This document shows, in pieces, positions 37,838 through 49,526 of a stretch of 64,000 nucleotides of DNA. The position numbers and the translations under genes were made by a program. Origin of the DNA: Epiperipatus broadwayi (taxonomy: Eukaryota; Onychophora; Udeonychophora; Euonychophora; Peripatidae); the NCBI GenBank assembly GCA_028023455.1, contig JAQFVV010000023.1:1348501-1412500 (forward strand), in the 5' to 3' direction. Under the pieces are notes generated by a model. That model was given only the letters and a program-made list of their open reading frames with translations. It made no database searches and had not been told where the DNA came from. Position 1 is the first letter of the stretch; each line of letters starts with the position of its first letter.

Positions 37838-37840
<3 letters not shown>
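37621..37840. repeat. MITE-like element with terminal inverted repeats
   Basis: Arms at 37674-37722 and 37790-37838 match with few differences (AAGGATTGTTTGTAATAG and its complement). The centre contains GTTGAGGCAGGTTTAAG. A second, internally deleted copy lies at 51311-51475 inside the right LTR of element B, which shows that this is a mobile family. No coding capacity. Confidence 0.7.

Positions 37841-37887
<47 letters not shown>
37838..37887. repeat. (AT)n(GT)n microsatellite
   Basis: About eleven AT units followed by thirteen GT units, abutting the right arm of the MITE-like element. Confidence 0.95.
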
Positions 37888-37891
<4 letters not shown>

Positions 37892-40020
37892 AATGAAAGC
37901 ATTATGAACATTGCTGTATGTAAGAATTGAGATAGCTTATAAAATTGAATGTTATTATCATTATGAAATTTTGGTTTGTTTGTATACACAGAGTGTTAGA
38001 CCTAATGAATGAATTGTGTGCCTTTGTATGTGTGTGAGAGACATTTATTTATCTATTTATTTATTATCATTGTGAAATCCATCGTTTTGTATTGTTAGTG
38101 ATATCCAAATGGGAAATTTTATGTGGATAGTATATTACTTTTATATGCACTCAGTCGTTCAATGGGTGAGAGCATGGCTTGCTTATTTATTGGCACTGTT
38201 TGTGCCTATTCATAATCTGCTTATTCATATTTTTCATTATTGACTTTGCCTGGAATTTAATACAATGGTTACTTTCGTTTGTTATAATATCTGAAGGTAT
38301 GTCTATTTTTGTAATATATTATTAACTCTGCTACAACTTACATTTAAAATACATTGTGAGTAGTGAGCATATATATTTCCTTGGCCCCTCATAGGTATTA
38401 ATAATATTATATCTGTGTTATTATTTTGCATAATATTTATGCTATCTTTGTAAATCTATAAAGTGTCTCCACGCTGATTTTCAAACCTAATTTCGCTGTG
38501 TAAAGCAGATTATATCTTACTGGTGGCCTGAGTGTAGGTATATAGGTGTATTGTTTTACTCTGCATGTACACTATTTAAAAAAAGACTGGATTAGATAAA
38601 AGTGTGAACTTTTTAATGATAATAATTGCTTGTATTGTAAATTCTTCAGGAATGTTTTATGGAAATAGATATTTATGTGTAAAGTTTATTTTTAGTCTAA
38701 TTTATTAAATTAAAAAAAATGATTCTTATTGTAAATAAATATTTTATTGTATAAATATTATCATATGCTGTAAATAAATATTTTTGCTATTAATTAAATA
38801 CTTTTCTGTTTCATTGCCATTTTTACATTATCAGATTTGTTACTCAGAAAATCTATCATTCATTATTTAATAAGAGTACATTTCAAATAGTTATACAGAA
38901 TTTATTTATCTATTTGCTTATTATTTATTTTAACTGCATTTGAAAGATAAATACTGAGTTGTTTTTTTTTTATTTCAATGCATTTATAATGTACTTGGTA
39001 ACATAAAATATACCGTTCCTATCTGCTGCATTATTTTATGTTACTATTTGTTGAAAGTTTATATCAAAAGATATGAAATTTGGATATTTTATGAGTGATA
39101 TAAATGAAATATTTACCTTGAAGAACTTTAATAAGATATTTTTAAAATGTTTTATGTGCTAGCCATATGTTATTTAAAATAATTAAATACTTCATCATTG
39201 TGTAGTTGAATTTGCTTATCTAATATAAGATGTTTAGTGATAAAGCTAAAAGAAGAAGATAAATGTTTAATGTGTAGCTTGAATTGTTATGGCCTTTTAA
39301 CAATTTTAAAATATACTACCATTATAATTTTTCTTGTGCCAAGTGCATTTTATTTTTAAACCCTGAGATACATACATTTAGAACCTGAGATGAAATTGTT
39401 TAGGATTGTAAGAACCCAAATTTTTAAATTTCAAATAAAGTTTAAACAAAATCTGAGATAATATTTAAGTTGATATAAGAACCTGATATTTTAGTATTTA
39501 TAATTAGATACTATGATAACTATAAGATGATTCATACTCTGTAGAAATCCATAGGTATTATGGTGCTTACCTGAGTGATCTTTGGTTTCAGCATCTCTTG
39601 TAAGATCATATTTGGGGTATGTTTTGGTGACCAACATGACATGGTGGCCTTCATTGTAAGGTTTTTTTTGTTCATGTGTCATTTGGTCAGTCTTCAGGTC
39701 AGAATATATAAATATATAGCTTATACAGACAAATGAAATATGATTTAGTGAATATTAATATTTAATAAATGACTTCTTAGGGTGGAAAACATATTAAAAT
39801 TATTTTTACAATTAAATGAACATGGTTAAAGATTACCAAACTAACCTACAAAAAAATAAAATTATATTTATGGCAGCAGAATAGGGTTTAAAATTTTATT
39901 TTATTTTTTATTTTCTGTTGTTTATCAATAAATGTATATGTTACTTGTAATTACTAAATATTGAAATCAAAACATTATGAATATTTTGTTAAATACAAAA
40001 TAAAAAAATGTACTGCACAA
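37888..40020. other. AT-rich stretch, no confirmed gene
   Basis: The only item of note is a minus-strand frame at 39491-39682 whose first part, EGHHVMLVTKTYPKYDLTR, is less AT-biased and ends at a good donor-like CACTCAG/GTAAGC near 39572. It could be an isolated coding exon, but there is no convincing acceptor and no family is recognised. Confidence 0.3.
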
Positions 40021-40021
40021 C

Positions 40022-40413
40022 AAAAATGGAAGTGATATTTAATTCTTCATAAATATTACCAAAATCACACTTTTTTTTTTTTTATGTTTGCTGTAATGTC
40101 ATATAAATACAATTTCCACAAACTTCAAACACTTTTTAGCAAAATCTTTATTTGTACATACACCTATGTTTCGACTGACCTGCAGTCTTCTTCAGAGCAA
40201 TTCTACTTTTTTGATCTTCTAAATAAAAAAATAAAAAATCGAAAATAAAAAATCGAAACGATTTTTTATTTTTTTATTTAGAAGATCAAAAAAGTAGAAT
40301 TGCTCTGAAGAAGACTGCAGGTCAGTCGAAACGTAGATGTATGTACAAATAAAGAGTTTGCTAAAAAGTGTTTGAAGTTTGTGGAAATTGTATTTGTAAA
40401 AATGGAAGTGATA
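40022..40413. mobile_element. Foldback retro-insertion with 16-bp target-site duplication
   Basis: An almost perfect inverted repeat, arms 40105-40241 and 40259-40396 with only about four differences over 137 bases, separated by 17 bases. The whole insert, including about 67 bases to the left of the first arm, is flanked by an exact 16-base direct repeat AAAAATGGAAGTGATA at 40022-40037 and 40398-40413. Long, exact target-site duplications point to target-primed retrotransposition rather than to a classical DNA transposon. Each arm contains CTGAAGA, a GACTG/CAGTC stem and GAAACG. A PLE terminal repeat copied in both orientations is the likeliest source. Confidence 0.75.
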
Positions 40414-40924
40414 AAAATTTTCAAAAATAATACTTTAGCAAATAATATTAACCAAACAAAAACAAATTAAGGAACATAAACCACACATAAAAATATTAAA
40501 ATTAATTTTGCAGGATAATAAATACTATAAACATATTACTCATGATTAAAAAATAAAAATTTCAAAACAATAATTTAAATATTAATATTTGACTAAAAAA
40601 AACAAATTACTAGAATTTTTTTAAAGAGCATAAGTCATGCATAATAAATGAAACTATAAAAACATATTACAAAACATTTAAAAACATTTTTAATTATCTC
40701 TATTTTTGCAAAGTTATATCCCACTGCAGAACATGTACAGAATGGTAAAATGAAGACAAAAAAAATTCAAAGGTGTCATTCTTGAAATAGGAGTTCATCT
40801 TTGATCTAAATAATTTCAGTTGGGATGTTAAATTCCAGTGAAACTCTTTATATTAAGGTGTTAAAAAAATTAAAGCAGGGAAGAAATAACACCATTTGGT
40901 GATTTAACTAGTCACCCAGATCTT
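40414..40924. other. AT-rich spacer, nothing recognised
   Basis: A-rich on the plus strand, with no supported feature. Confidence 0.4.
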
Positions 40925-41240
40925 TATTCAACTATTTGCTACTTATCTACTTATATACTTATTTTTATCTATCTTTTACTTATCTCTCATACCTATCTAT
41001 TTATTTGTCTTTTACCTATCTTTATCTGTTAAACATAACTATCTATCTATTTTTACTGCCTCTATCTATTTATCTATTTACTATATCTATCTCTTATTCT
41101 ATCTATCTGCCTATCTTTTATACATTTATTTATATATCTGTCAATCTAGATGTTTATCTAGTTTTCTACCTATAAATTTATTTGTTGCATCCAACTATCC
41201 ATTTAACTGTTTAACTAGCCACTTATTTCTTAAATAGCCA
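40925..41240. repeat. Degenerate (CTAT)n-like satellite tract
   Basis: Imperfect CTAT, TTAT and CTTT units run for about 300 bases. The open frame at 40936-41175 (Leu/Tyr/Ser/Ile-rich) is simply this tract translated. Confidence 0.85.
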
Positions 41241-43850
41241 AGAGTGTGTACTAAATTGGCTCTATAATTTGCCTTGATAATAGTTGCATGCTGGATTCTT
41301 TAGATGGTAGTTAGTGAGTAATCTATTTATATAATTTTCAGATAGCATAAAAAGTGAGACAAAGAAGTAATGGAAAAATATTAAATAATAAAAATTAGGT
41401 ATAAAAATCTAAGTGTAAAGTTTTTAGTGTGATTAAATATATACTAATAAACTATGCTAAGGGAATGGGAAGCAGTAGCAAATTATTACCTGTGATGATC
41501 AAGGATTATTACTTAGTCATAATATCCTATTTTCTATTGCTACTAACATTATAGTATCCTGGTTTTTTTTTTTGCCTAATAACACTAGCTTCCTTTTAGC
41601 AGCTCATTATATATAGATATGTGTATGTAATCTTACTGTCGAATTAAATATTCTGTTGGTAGGTATTATTCTATCTGAATGTGAAAATGTTCACATAAAT
41701 TTAAGGATAATGTCAAAAAATAAACTGAAAAATTATAAGAAAAATTTATATAGTGATTTATAAAATTAATAAAATATGTAAATTTGTTTAAAACATTTTA
41801 TTGTTTTATTTATTTTAAATATTAGTTAACTTATAACTCATGATTTTTTTTCTAAAAATAAAAATAATACTGTATAAATTATTATTTTTTAAATAAAATT
41901 ATTTGTACAACACATTGCGTATAGTGTGTATTAAATTTATATTGATACATGACTAGAATCACAAAGACATATATTAAAATCTCAGACATTGAAATTAGAA
42001 TATTTACTTCTTTAAGACGAAACCATTTATGTTTATTTTCTAATTTAATTCTGTAAATTGCCTTTGTTTTATTCATTTTTACTAATTATGCGGAAAAAAT
42101 GTTATGATGACAACGTAAAATGAAAAATAATAATATTAAAAAAATAGCTACATTTTTTTTTTAAATTAAAAATTAGTTTTACCGTGATTTTTAAATTTAA
42201 TTTTTGGTAATAACAAATGTGTGAAAGTAATTATGGAAGTCATAAGGAAAAAAATAGTGTCAATAATTCATTAATCAACATAATTTTGAAGATGAAATGA
42301 CTAAACTGAGCTATTAATAATCCAATAATAAGATTTATTTTAAAACTATTATTCAAAAATTAAGCTAATCATCATAAAAATATACATTGGAATGTATAAA
42401 AAATTTATTTAACTTATTTTAATTAATTTGTGCTAGAACATATGAGCCAGTTTAAATGTATACAAAAGATACAATATGTGTGTGTTTGTTTGCTTTTTGT
42501 TTTGTCTTATCACAAGTACATTCATTTTTAACAATTTTATATTCAGGGTAGGATAGAAAAAAAAAAATCATTCATATTAATGATTTTCAGTTATTATAAT
42601 GAAAATAAATTTAATAATTACATTATTATAAATTGATATATATTTATTGAAATAAATAAAGAAAGAGAAGAAATAGGCATGGAGAGAAGTGTGTTAAACT
42701 AACTGAAAGTTCTGCAGATTTATGTTACATCATATATATGGATATTACGTATTTGTTTATATGCTATATATACCTGTGTGAATGAATATAAAATCAATAA
42801 TAATTACTAATAATAATTACGAATATAAAATTAATAATAATTATACATACATATGTATACCTAATACTAATACAATAATTGTCAACAATAAGAAATCAAA
42901 TTTGCCATTTTGAAAAATAAAAAGTTAATTAACAAAATAAATACTCGGTTAAAAATATATACTCTAGAAACCAATAAGAATAATATTCTTTAATTGTTTT
43001 AATTAAAATCCTCAAGAATCCTATTTTCACAAGAACCATTGTCCAGAATTTTTATTTTTGGAAACATTATATCCAAAGAAAATATGGATTCCCTTGTAAT
43101 ATTATAATTGTTTCATTAAATGTTTTTTCCATATGTTGATAAGTGTGTTCATATATGTTATACATCACATTTACTATCCATAAGCAGTATTTAATCATTA
43201 ATATCCACTTATATAACTAGTCTGATAATTATTATTGATGAAATTGATTATACTAATTTTAATCAAAATATTTATTAAAAAATGATTAATATATTGTTGA
43301 TGGACCAATTGACATGTGAAGCCAGCGCATTATGTAATTAAAATGATAATTATTTGGCAAGTCAATTATCTGATATTTTCAATTTGTCTTTTATTTTCTT
43401 CATATTGTAATTATAATATTATTAATTCCAGAGCCATCTATTGCATGTTTGACTAATTAATAAATCCTAGATAGTTTGTACCAATCAGATTTTTGGATTG
43501 CTTTCTGATTATTTGTTTTTATCAGTGAAGGATATTGGATTTTAACATATATTCGTTATCTTTGTTTATTTTATATTATCTAAATTAATGACTTGAATTC
43601 AGACACTCTTAAGTTTTGAATCCAATTACTTAGTATGTAGGTGACAATAAATGATCTTTGAAAAGAGTAATAGAGTGAATTATTGCTTCTGATATAGATA
43701 TTTTAAATTAAACTAAAAGAGTCATATAATGCTTTGTTTGGTATATAGCACCTTGCCATTAAAGATGACTATATATAGCAGATAAAGAAGGTCATTAAAA
43801 TATGTACTTGCTAGTCTAATGTCAGACCTATACAGTTGTATTTAAAAATT
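41241..43850. other. AT-rich stretch, no gene seen
   Basis: Homopolymer-rich DNA with short AT-based repeats; the minus frame at 41882-42076 matches nothing. Confidence 0.4.
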
Positions 43851-43853
43851 GGC

Positions 43854-44590
43854 TTACATCATATCATTAGCTTGGATAATATGAAGTACTCCATCTTTAG
43901 GTTTATGGAAAAAATCACCAATTTTTTTGTTAGTGGAAAAAGTAGTCTTTATGTTAAAATTAAATAGTATTTTACTGATTTTATCAGTGACCCTTTTATT
44001 ATAAGGCAAAACTACTCTATAACTAATTGAATTTATCAATTTTATGCTCTTTCTTTTTAGTATCAGTGCTATATAATGCCTTATATATGATGTTTTTATT
44101 GTAACCATTAGAAAGTATAATATTTTTGTTAGTTCTATTTTTTGAATAAAGTGAATTTTATCAGACAAACTAGAAGCTCTCACCAAAAGATTTTTTACTA
44201 CCGAAAATATTTGCACAGGATGATGATAAGAATTAAAATTAAGATATCTGTTTGTATGAGTGAATTTTCTGTAAACCAATATTGATATGGAGTCAACACA
44301 TTTACTTGTAATCAAAACATCTAAAAAAAAAGTGATTCGCTATTTTCAACTTTCATAGTAAACTTAATATTAAATTGCCAATCATTAAGAAAAACAAGAA
44401 AAGTGTTCAAAGCATCAGTACCATGAGGTCATATAACAAATGTATCATTCACATATCTAAGCCAAATAAAAGGTTTTTTAATAGTTGCATTTAATATTTG
44501 CCTTTCAAAATTATTCATGAAGAGATTGGCCATTACAGGTAACAATGGAAATCTCCATTGTGATCTGTATTTCCTGATCGTTTTATGAAT
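43854..44590 (-). pseudogene. Penelope-like RT fragment, left arm of head-to-head pair
   Basis: Minus-strand PLE reverse transcriptase, 3' half. It reads LLPVMANLFMNNFERQ near 44530, then IWLRYVNDTFVIWPHG near 44450, where the catalytic YVDD is changed to YVND, then the SISILVYRKFTHTNRYLNFN block and the linker to KPKD at about 43905. The frame at 43854-44315 is intact but the part carrying YVND is in another frame, so the protein is broken and the active-site aspartate is lost. The element is cut before its GIY-YIG domain: after KPKD the translation diverges and stops. Same family as the plus-strand neighbour and the copy at 36 kb. Confidence 0.85.
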
Positions 44591-45960
44591 AATTTTGAAA
44601 GTCAAGTATTAAATGCAGCTATAAGAAACCTATTTGGCCTAGATATGTGGATGATACATTTGTTATATGGTTCCATGGTATTGATGGTTTGAACTCTTTT
44701 CTTGTTTTTTTTTTTAATCATTGGCATCCTAATATTGAGTTTACTATGGAAGTTGAAAATAATATATATATTAAACTCTTCTATGCTCTCCTCACATACA
44801 CCTTAATGCAATTTTTATATATAATTAGTCCTTTATTTTTCTTACAGTAATTATATATAAAAGTTGCATTAGGGGGTGTATGAGGAGAGCGTAAAAGTGT
44901 TTAATATATTTGAATATATGAAGAAAGATGAAAAGAAAGTTAAAAGAGAAAATATAAGAATAATAAAAGTTGAAAATAACAAATCACTTTCTTTTCTATA
45001 TATTTTGATTGCAAGAAAATTCAATGACTCCTTATCAATATCAGTTTACAGAAAATCCACCCATAAAACCGATATCCTAATTTTAATTCTCATTATCACT
45101 GCAAATATTTTCTGTAGAAAAAATCTTTTGATAAGAGTTTATAATTTGTCTGATAAAAATCATCTTACTCAAAAAATATTCTACTTTCTAATAGTTACAA
45201 TAAAAACATCATATATAAGGCATTACATAGCATTGATACTAAGAAGAAGAATGAGAATAAAATTGATAATTCAACTAGTTATAGAATGGTTTTACCTTAT
45301 ATTAAAATAGTCATTGATAAAATCAGTAGAAGTTAATCTAATTTTAAATAAAAGACTACTTTTTCCACTAGCAAAAAAATTGGTGGTTTTTTCCATAAAT
45401 CTAAAGACAGAGTACTTTTGGAATACTAGCGTGCTATGTAGGTCAATCTAATAGATGAATTAATATCTGAATTAATGAACATAAAAATGCCTTTAATCAG
45501 ATGTTAAATACATCAGCTTTTACTTCTTACTTTTTAGAAATTGGTCACAAACTTGATTTTGATAATGCTAAAATACTTCCTAATTTGAAAAAGTATGATT
45601 TGAGAATCATGAGAGTCGATTGAAATATTAAAAAGACCAACTGATTTAAATAGACCTTATTAAGCACAATGCATTCCAGCTTTATGAAGACCATTTATTT
45701 TATATCTTTCTTCTAATATAAATTTTAAGTCAATTATTGGTGAAACTGAGGATTAATAAACATTTTGGTAGTCCACATATTCTGAATGCTCAATCTCATT
45801 CTTTATATCACACTCACTCTTGTTACTATTTGAGATCTAATGGTATTTCTTTGAAAAGTTAACCTTGGTGATGGCAGATACTATTTTGTTTAGATATTAG
45901 GAAGTAATCAAAAATAAACATGGTTTAAGCCAAAAACTACTTTATTTTTATATGTATATT
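44566..45960 (+). pseudogene. Penelope-like RT-endonuclease, right arm of head-to-head pair
   Basis: Plus-strand PLE starting at the same point of the RT as the minus copy (FMNNFESQ near 44580). RYVDDTFVIWFHGID at about 44637-44685 keeps the catalytic YVDD. A hairpin insertion at 44763-44966 interrupts the RT, after which the SVYRKSTHK block and linker continue in the frame at 44876-45310. The GIY-YIG region (about 45400-45500) is badly decayed, with CYVGQSNR still readable as YVGQSN and several stops. The tail parallels 36330-36570, and the end near 45955 matches the 36-kb copy (ACATGG...AGCC.AAAA). Inactive. Confidence 0.85.
44763..44966. mobile_element. Hairpin insertion with 13-bp target-site duplication
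   Basis: AAGTTGAAAATAA occurs exactly at 44750-44762 and again at 44967-44979, and the undisturbed PLE copy on the minus strand has this sequence once, so the intervening bases are an insertion. It contains an inverted repeat, arms 44765-44827 and 44848-44909 (GCTCTCCTCACATACACC and its complement), followed by an A/G-rich tail. Hairpin plus purine-rich tail plus a 13-base duplication suggest a small retroposon. Confidence 0.75.
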
Positions 45961-46817
45961 GTAAAGTCAGAAAATGGATACTATGTAGTAATGCTAATCA
46001 AAACTCCAAACTAGTTTTTAATTTGAAGCATTGATAAAATCCAGTAGGTAGAAACAATTATCTATTGTACACTGATTATTCTGTCTTATTATAGATAGCT
46101 CAGGAGTAAAGGAATAGAATAAATTGTAATGTCTAGAGCAGATGTTGAAACTAAACTGGAATACTTTGTTCATTAATAATTTTAAGTAAAACATAAATTA
46201 CTCTGATAAATAAAGATAGTATTAAAAGTTTCAATGAATATTACTTTATTTCTCAGAATTCTTATAAATTTGTACCGATGAGAATAAGATTATTCATAAA
46301 CAATAGACTATGTTAGTGATACAATTTTATCATTTGTTTTCATCATTTTTATTCAATGATTATAATAGTTTTGTAATATAATTATAGCTATGTTAGATCT
46401 AGAGTTTTTTTAAAAATATAATTTATTATATTTACACCTAAATGTTATACATGCAAATTCATCTTTAAGCAAAAAATAATAATTTATATATATATTTAAA
46501 AACTAAAGTTAAAAAATGTTAAAGAATAGTATTATAGAAAAATTCTGTAATTACAAATGTATAAATAAAAAAAACCTTAATACAATTTCATTAATTATAA
46601 TTATATTTCTTTAGACTCATTTAAATAAAGTTTATATTAGCAAATGAAATTAAAAATCTTCTTTGGTGTGATATTAGTTTAATGGGGCACATCTTTGAGT
46701 TATGAATTCCACATTGATTTGATCAAATTTCAATAAATATTTATTACTAAATAAGCAAATTTCTGCTTTCAGCAATAATAGCAATATTATTTATATGCTA
46801 TTGACAGATAAATTCAC
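45961..46817. other. AT-rich stretch, no gene seen
   Basis: No supported feature. Confidence 0.4.
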
Positions 46818-46820
46818 TCT

Positions 46821-46860
<40 letters not shown>
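46818..46860. repeat. (CT)n(AT)n microsatellite
   Basis: About thirteen CT units followed by eight AT units, immediately left of the DNA element. Confidence 0.95.
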
Positions 46861-46861
<1 letters not shown>

Positions 46862-46863
46862 CA

Positions 46864-48067
46864 CACCTGGGTCTCGTTTTACGCGATAGATAGGTTCCTC
46901 AGAAAACACGCGCAAAAAAAATCGCGCAAAAATAGATGTAACTTACATTGAAAAAGGGGGGATGCGGTCTGTGATTTTTCAAAATTCGCATAAAAGCAAA
47001 GCACCAACGTAAAATTACTTTAAAATTCGCGCAAAAAAAAATAAGGAAATAAAATATGACTAATAAAAAATTTCAAAGTTGAAAAAAATTGATACAAGAC
47101 AAACTTTTTTTAACTATAATATTTAATTTTATTCAAAATAATATATTTTTATGCATAATTTACAGTACAGTAATTTACATTTTTTTATACACGTTTTAAT
47201 TATTATCGCTATTTGCCCAAAAACACATTCATTTGCAAACTAGTAAAAAATCAGATTCTCATGTGATGTGATGTGATGTATTTGCCTTCTCCTTAAACGA
47301 AGTCAAGAATATCTCAGCAATTATTCTCACAAGAGGAAATACAACTAGCGCCAAGTTCACTCTCATGTTGTGTTAATGGTTTTCTGTTGACGACGATGAT
47401 GATTTTATTAATTGTTTATGAACTTAGACTTATGATAATAAAAAGACATTTATTCACCACTGCTGGGAAAAATTTAATTAAAACTAACAACTAAAAATTA
47501 AATTCTTATTTTTGTCTTTAATTTTCAATTCCATTTAAAAATCAAATTTTGTTTTACATCACATTAATTTTATGTCACCTGTAAGTAATTTTTAAATTGT
47601 TAATTACAATTAAAAATCAGATTTTAATTTTTAATTGTGCCCACTGCTATTACTGACCTTTTAAAAAGTAAACTTGTGGACACTAAATGATTAATAATTG
47701 ATTACATTTTTTTTTTAAAAGCAAAAACAGAATGTGATTTAAAATGCAAAATTAACACGCACAATGTTTGAACAAATTTACATTATAATCTTGTAAAATT
47801 TAATGTGTGTATACATAAAATGTGGAAATCATGATTTTAATTTCATTATTGCATAAAATCTTACTATTATAAAGCACTGAAAATATTGAAATTACTAAGA
47901 TGAAAGTAGAATTCCAATAATATGTGATTACTTTTAATATAACGTAAGTGCGTGAAATTTATTATTTAAAGTAATAGTGCATTATCGGAGGTCGACTTCT
48001 GGTGAAACACGAATCGCGTAACTTCAAAATCGTGTTAAATAAGTCCGCGTAAAAAGAGACCCAGGTG
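46864..48067. mobile_element. Non-autonomous pogo/Tigger-like DNA element
   Basis: Terminal inverted repeats CACCTGGGTCTCGTTTTACG at the left and CGTAAAAAGAGACCCAGGTG at the right, with one mismatch in 20. The subterminal GATAGATAGGTTCCTCAG followed by CGCGCAAAAA resembles the ends of Tigger/pogo elements, whose termini share a CTCGTTTTACGCG and GGTTCCT pattern. TA lies directly to the right and TACA to the left, compatible with the TA duplication of this superfamily. The roughly 1.2-kb interior has no DDE transposase frame, so movement would need an enzyme supplied in trans. The CpG-rich ends contrast with the AT-rich surroundings. Confidence 0.75.
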
Positions 48068-48070
48068 TAT

Positions 48071-49119
48071 TGTAATGATCACAACATATATTTTGTAAAA
48101 ACACACATATATATATATATATCTGCATTACATATGTTAATAACTTTAAAAAATAAATTATGAAGAAAAAGAAAAAACAAAAATAGTTTAAAAGTAGACT
48201 TTTAAAAATGAGATTAATAAAAAAGAAAGATTGCATTATTTTTTTAGAATAGATTATTTTTATTAAAAATAAGGGTGGGGAAAGTCATGTCAGATAAAGA
48301 TTTAAAACCTGCTCTCTTGTTTTTATAATTGAAATTTTAAAAAGAGGTAAATGTTAAAAAAATAAATAAGTGTAGAAGATTTAAAATAAAATTTTCAATA
48401 GAACTAATTAGTGAAAGAAATCTTGTAAACTATCTCATTGGCAGGAATGCACTTAAATTTTGAAAGATTCCTGGCTGATAGTATAGTAGATGAATCTAAA
48501 AATGATTAGATAAATAAATGAATATAATTAAAAACCAAATTAAAACTATGATAAAAATTAGACAGTGGGAGAAGCAAGTATAAAAATGATGGCTTGTTTA
48601 TTGTTTTATTGATTATTGTTTATGATTACTCCAATTTGGTGATAGATAGTCAACAAGATCATCAGAGAACCAGTTACTACTTGCTGCAGAAAATCTGAAC
48701 ACAGATGCTATAGAAATACCAACATGCATTGATAAAAAAAACTTTTGGAGTGTTCATCTGGGCTACATGCCCTAGATCCTTGGTTCAATCAAATTCTCTT
48801 GCCTGAGACTTATTTTCAAAACAAATAAAGTGCTTTGGATACTGGGTGTTATTCCAGAAGTATGGAGGGTGCTATGTTCATGAAAAATGATCAGGACTGC
48901 ATTTTGGAGCCTCTATCTAGCCATAGGCATCATTAATGGTTAATCTGTAAATGATATTCTACCATCTCTGGTTGAAAGTACAATCTGGTGCTGGAGGCAT
49001 TAAATAAACATGAAAAGAAATAATAAAGCCAATCATATAAGTAAATAATAAAATGTTAATAAATAATAATGTATAAGGTAATAGCAAATATTAATAGATA
49101 TTTATACCACATTGTGACA
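48071..49119 (+). repeat. Left LTR of element B
   Basis: About 1,049 bases. TATAAAAA at 48579-48586 and AATAAA at 48824-48829 divide it into U3, R and U5. It abuts the pogo/Tigger-like element, with only TAT between them. Confidence 0.8.
48579..48586 (+). promoter_or_regulatory. TATA box in left LTR of element B
   Basis: TATAAAAA about 245 bases before the AATAAA signal; the matching place in the right LTR has decayed to AATACAAAA. Confidence 0.5.
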
Positions 49120-49121
49120 AA

Positions 49122-49140
49122 TGGCACCCAATATGGGGCC
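49122..49140 (+). other. Primer-binding site of element B
   Basis: TGGCACCCAATATGGGGCC lies two bases after the left LTR. It differs from the lysine-tRNA primer site TGGCGCCCAACGTGGGGC at three positions, all explained by decay at its two CpG pairs. Confidence 0.75.
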
Positions 49141-49278
49141 AATGTCCTGTAAGTGGTTCAGCATAATTAAAAAGCATCATAGTTCAAAACTAAATTTCAA
49201 ATAAACATCTAAGTTGTGTAATAATGAAAAGTTGAAGTCAGTGAGCAGTGTGTAGGGAGAAATAGACCAAAAAAGTAT

Positions 49279-49334
49279 GAAATGTAAATAAAAAGGAGAG
49301 AAGAAGGAAATGTAAATAAAAAGGAGAGAGGAAG
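49279..49334 (+). repeat. 28-base tandem duplication in element B leader
   Basis: GAAATGTAAATAAAAAGGAG-starting unit repeated twice with one difference, then a third start (GAAATGTG). Confidence 0.85.
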
Positions 49335-49526
49335 GAAATGTGTCCAGAGAGCTAGAGAAATGTGTTATTATGAGTTTTTGATAGAGTTGGGTGGGAATAT
49401 AGAGAGGACTGAGGAGATTTTGAGATTAGTCAGGCACTCTGTTCAAATTAAATTATAGAAAAAAGATAAAGGAAACAAGTTGTATAGTATTATTAAAGAA
49501 ATAATAAAGTTATAAAAATTAAACTA

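Noticed and set aside
40936-41175. 79-residue Leu/Tyr/Ser-rich frame
   Set aside because: Translation of a degenerate CTAT-type tract.
48024-48236. 70-residue minus frame across the pogo/Tigger-like end
   Set aside because: Spans the terminal inverted repeat and LTR start; not a transposase and not conserved.
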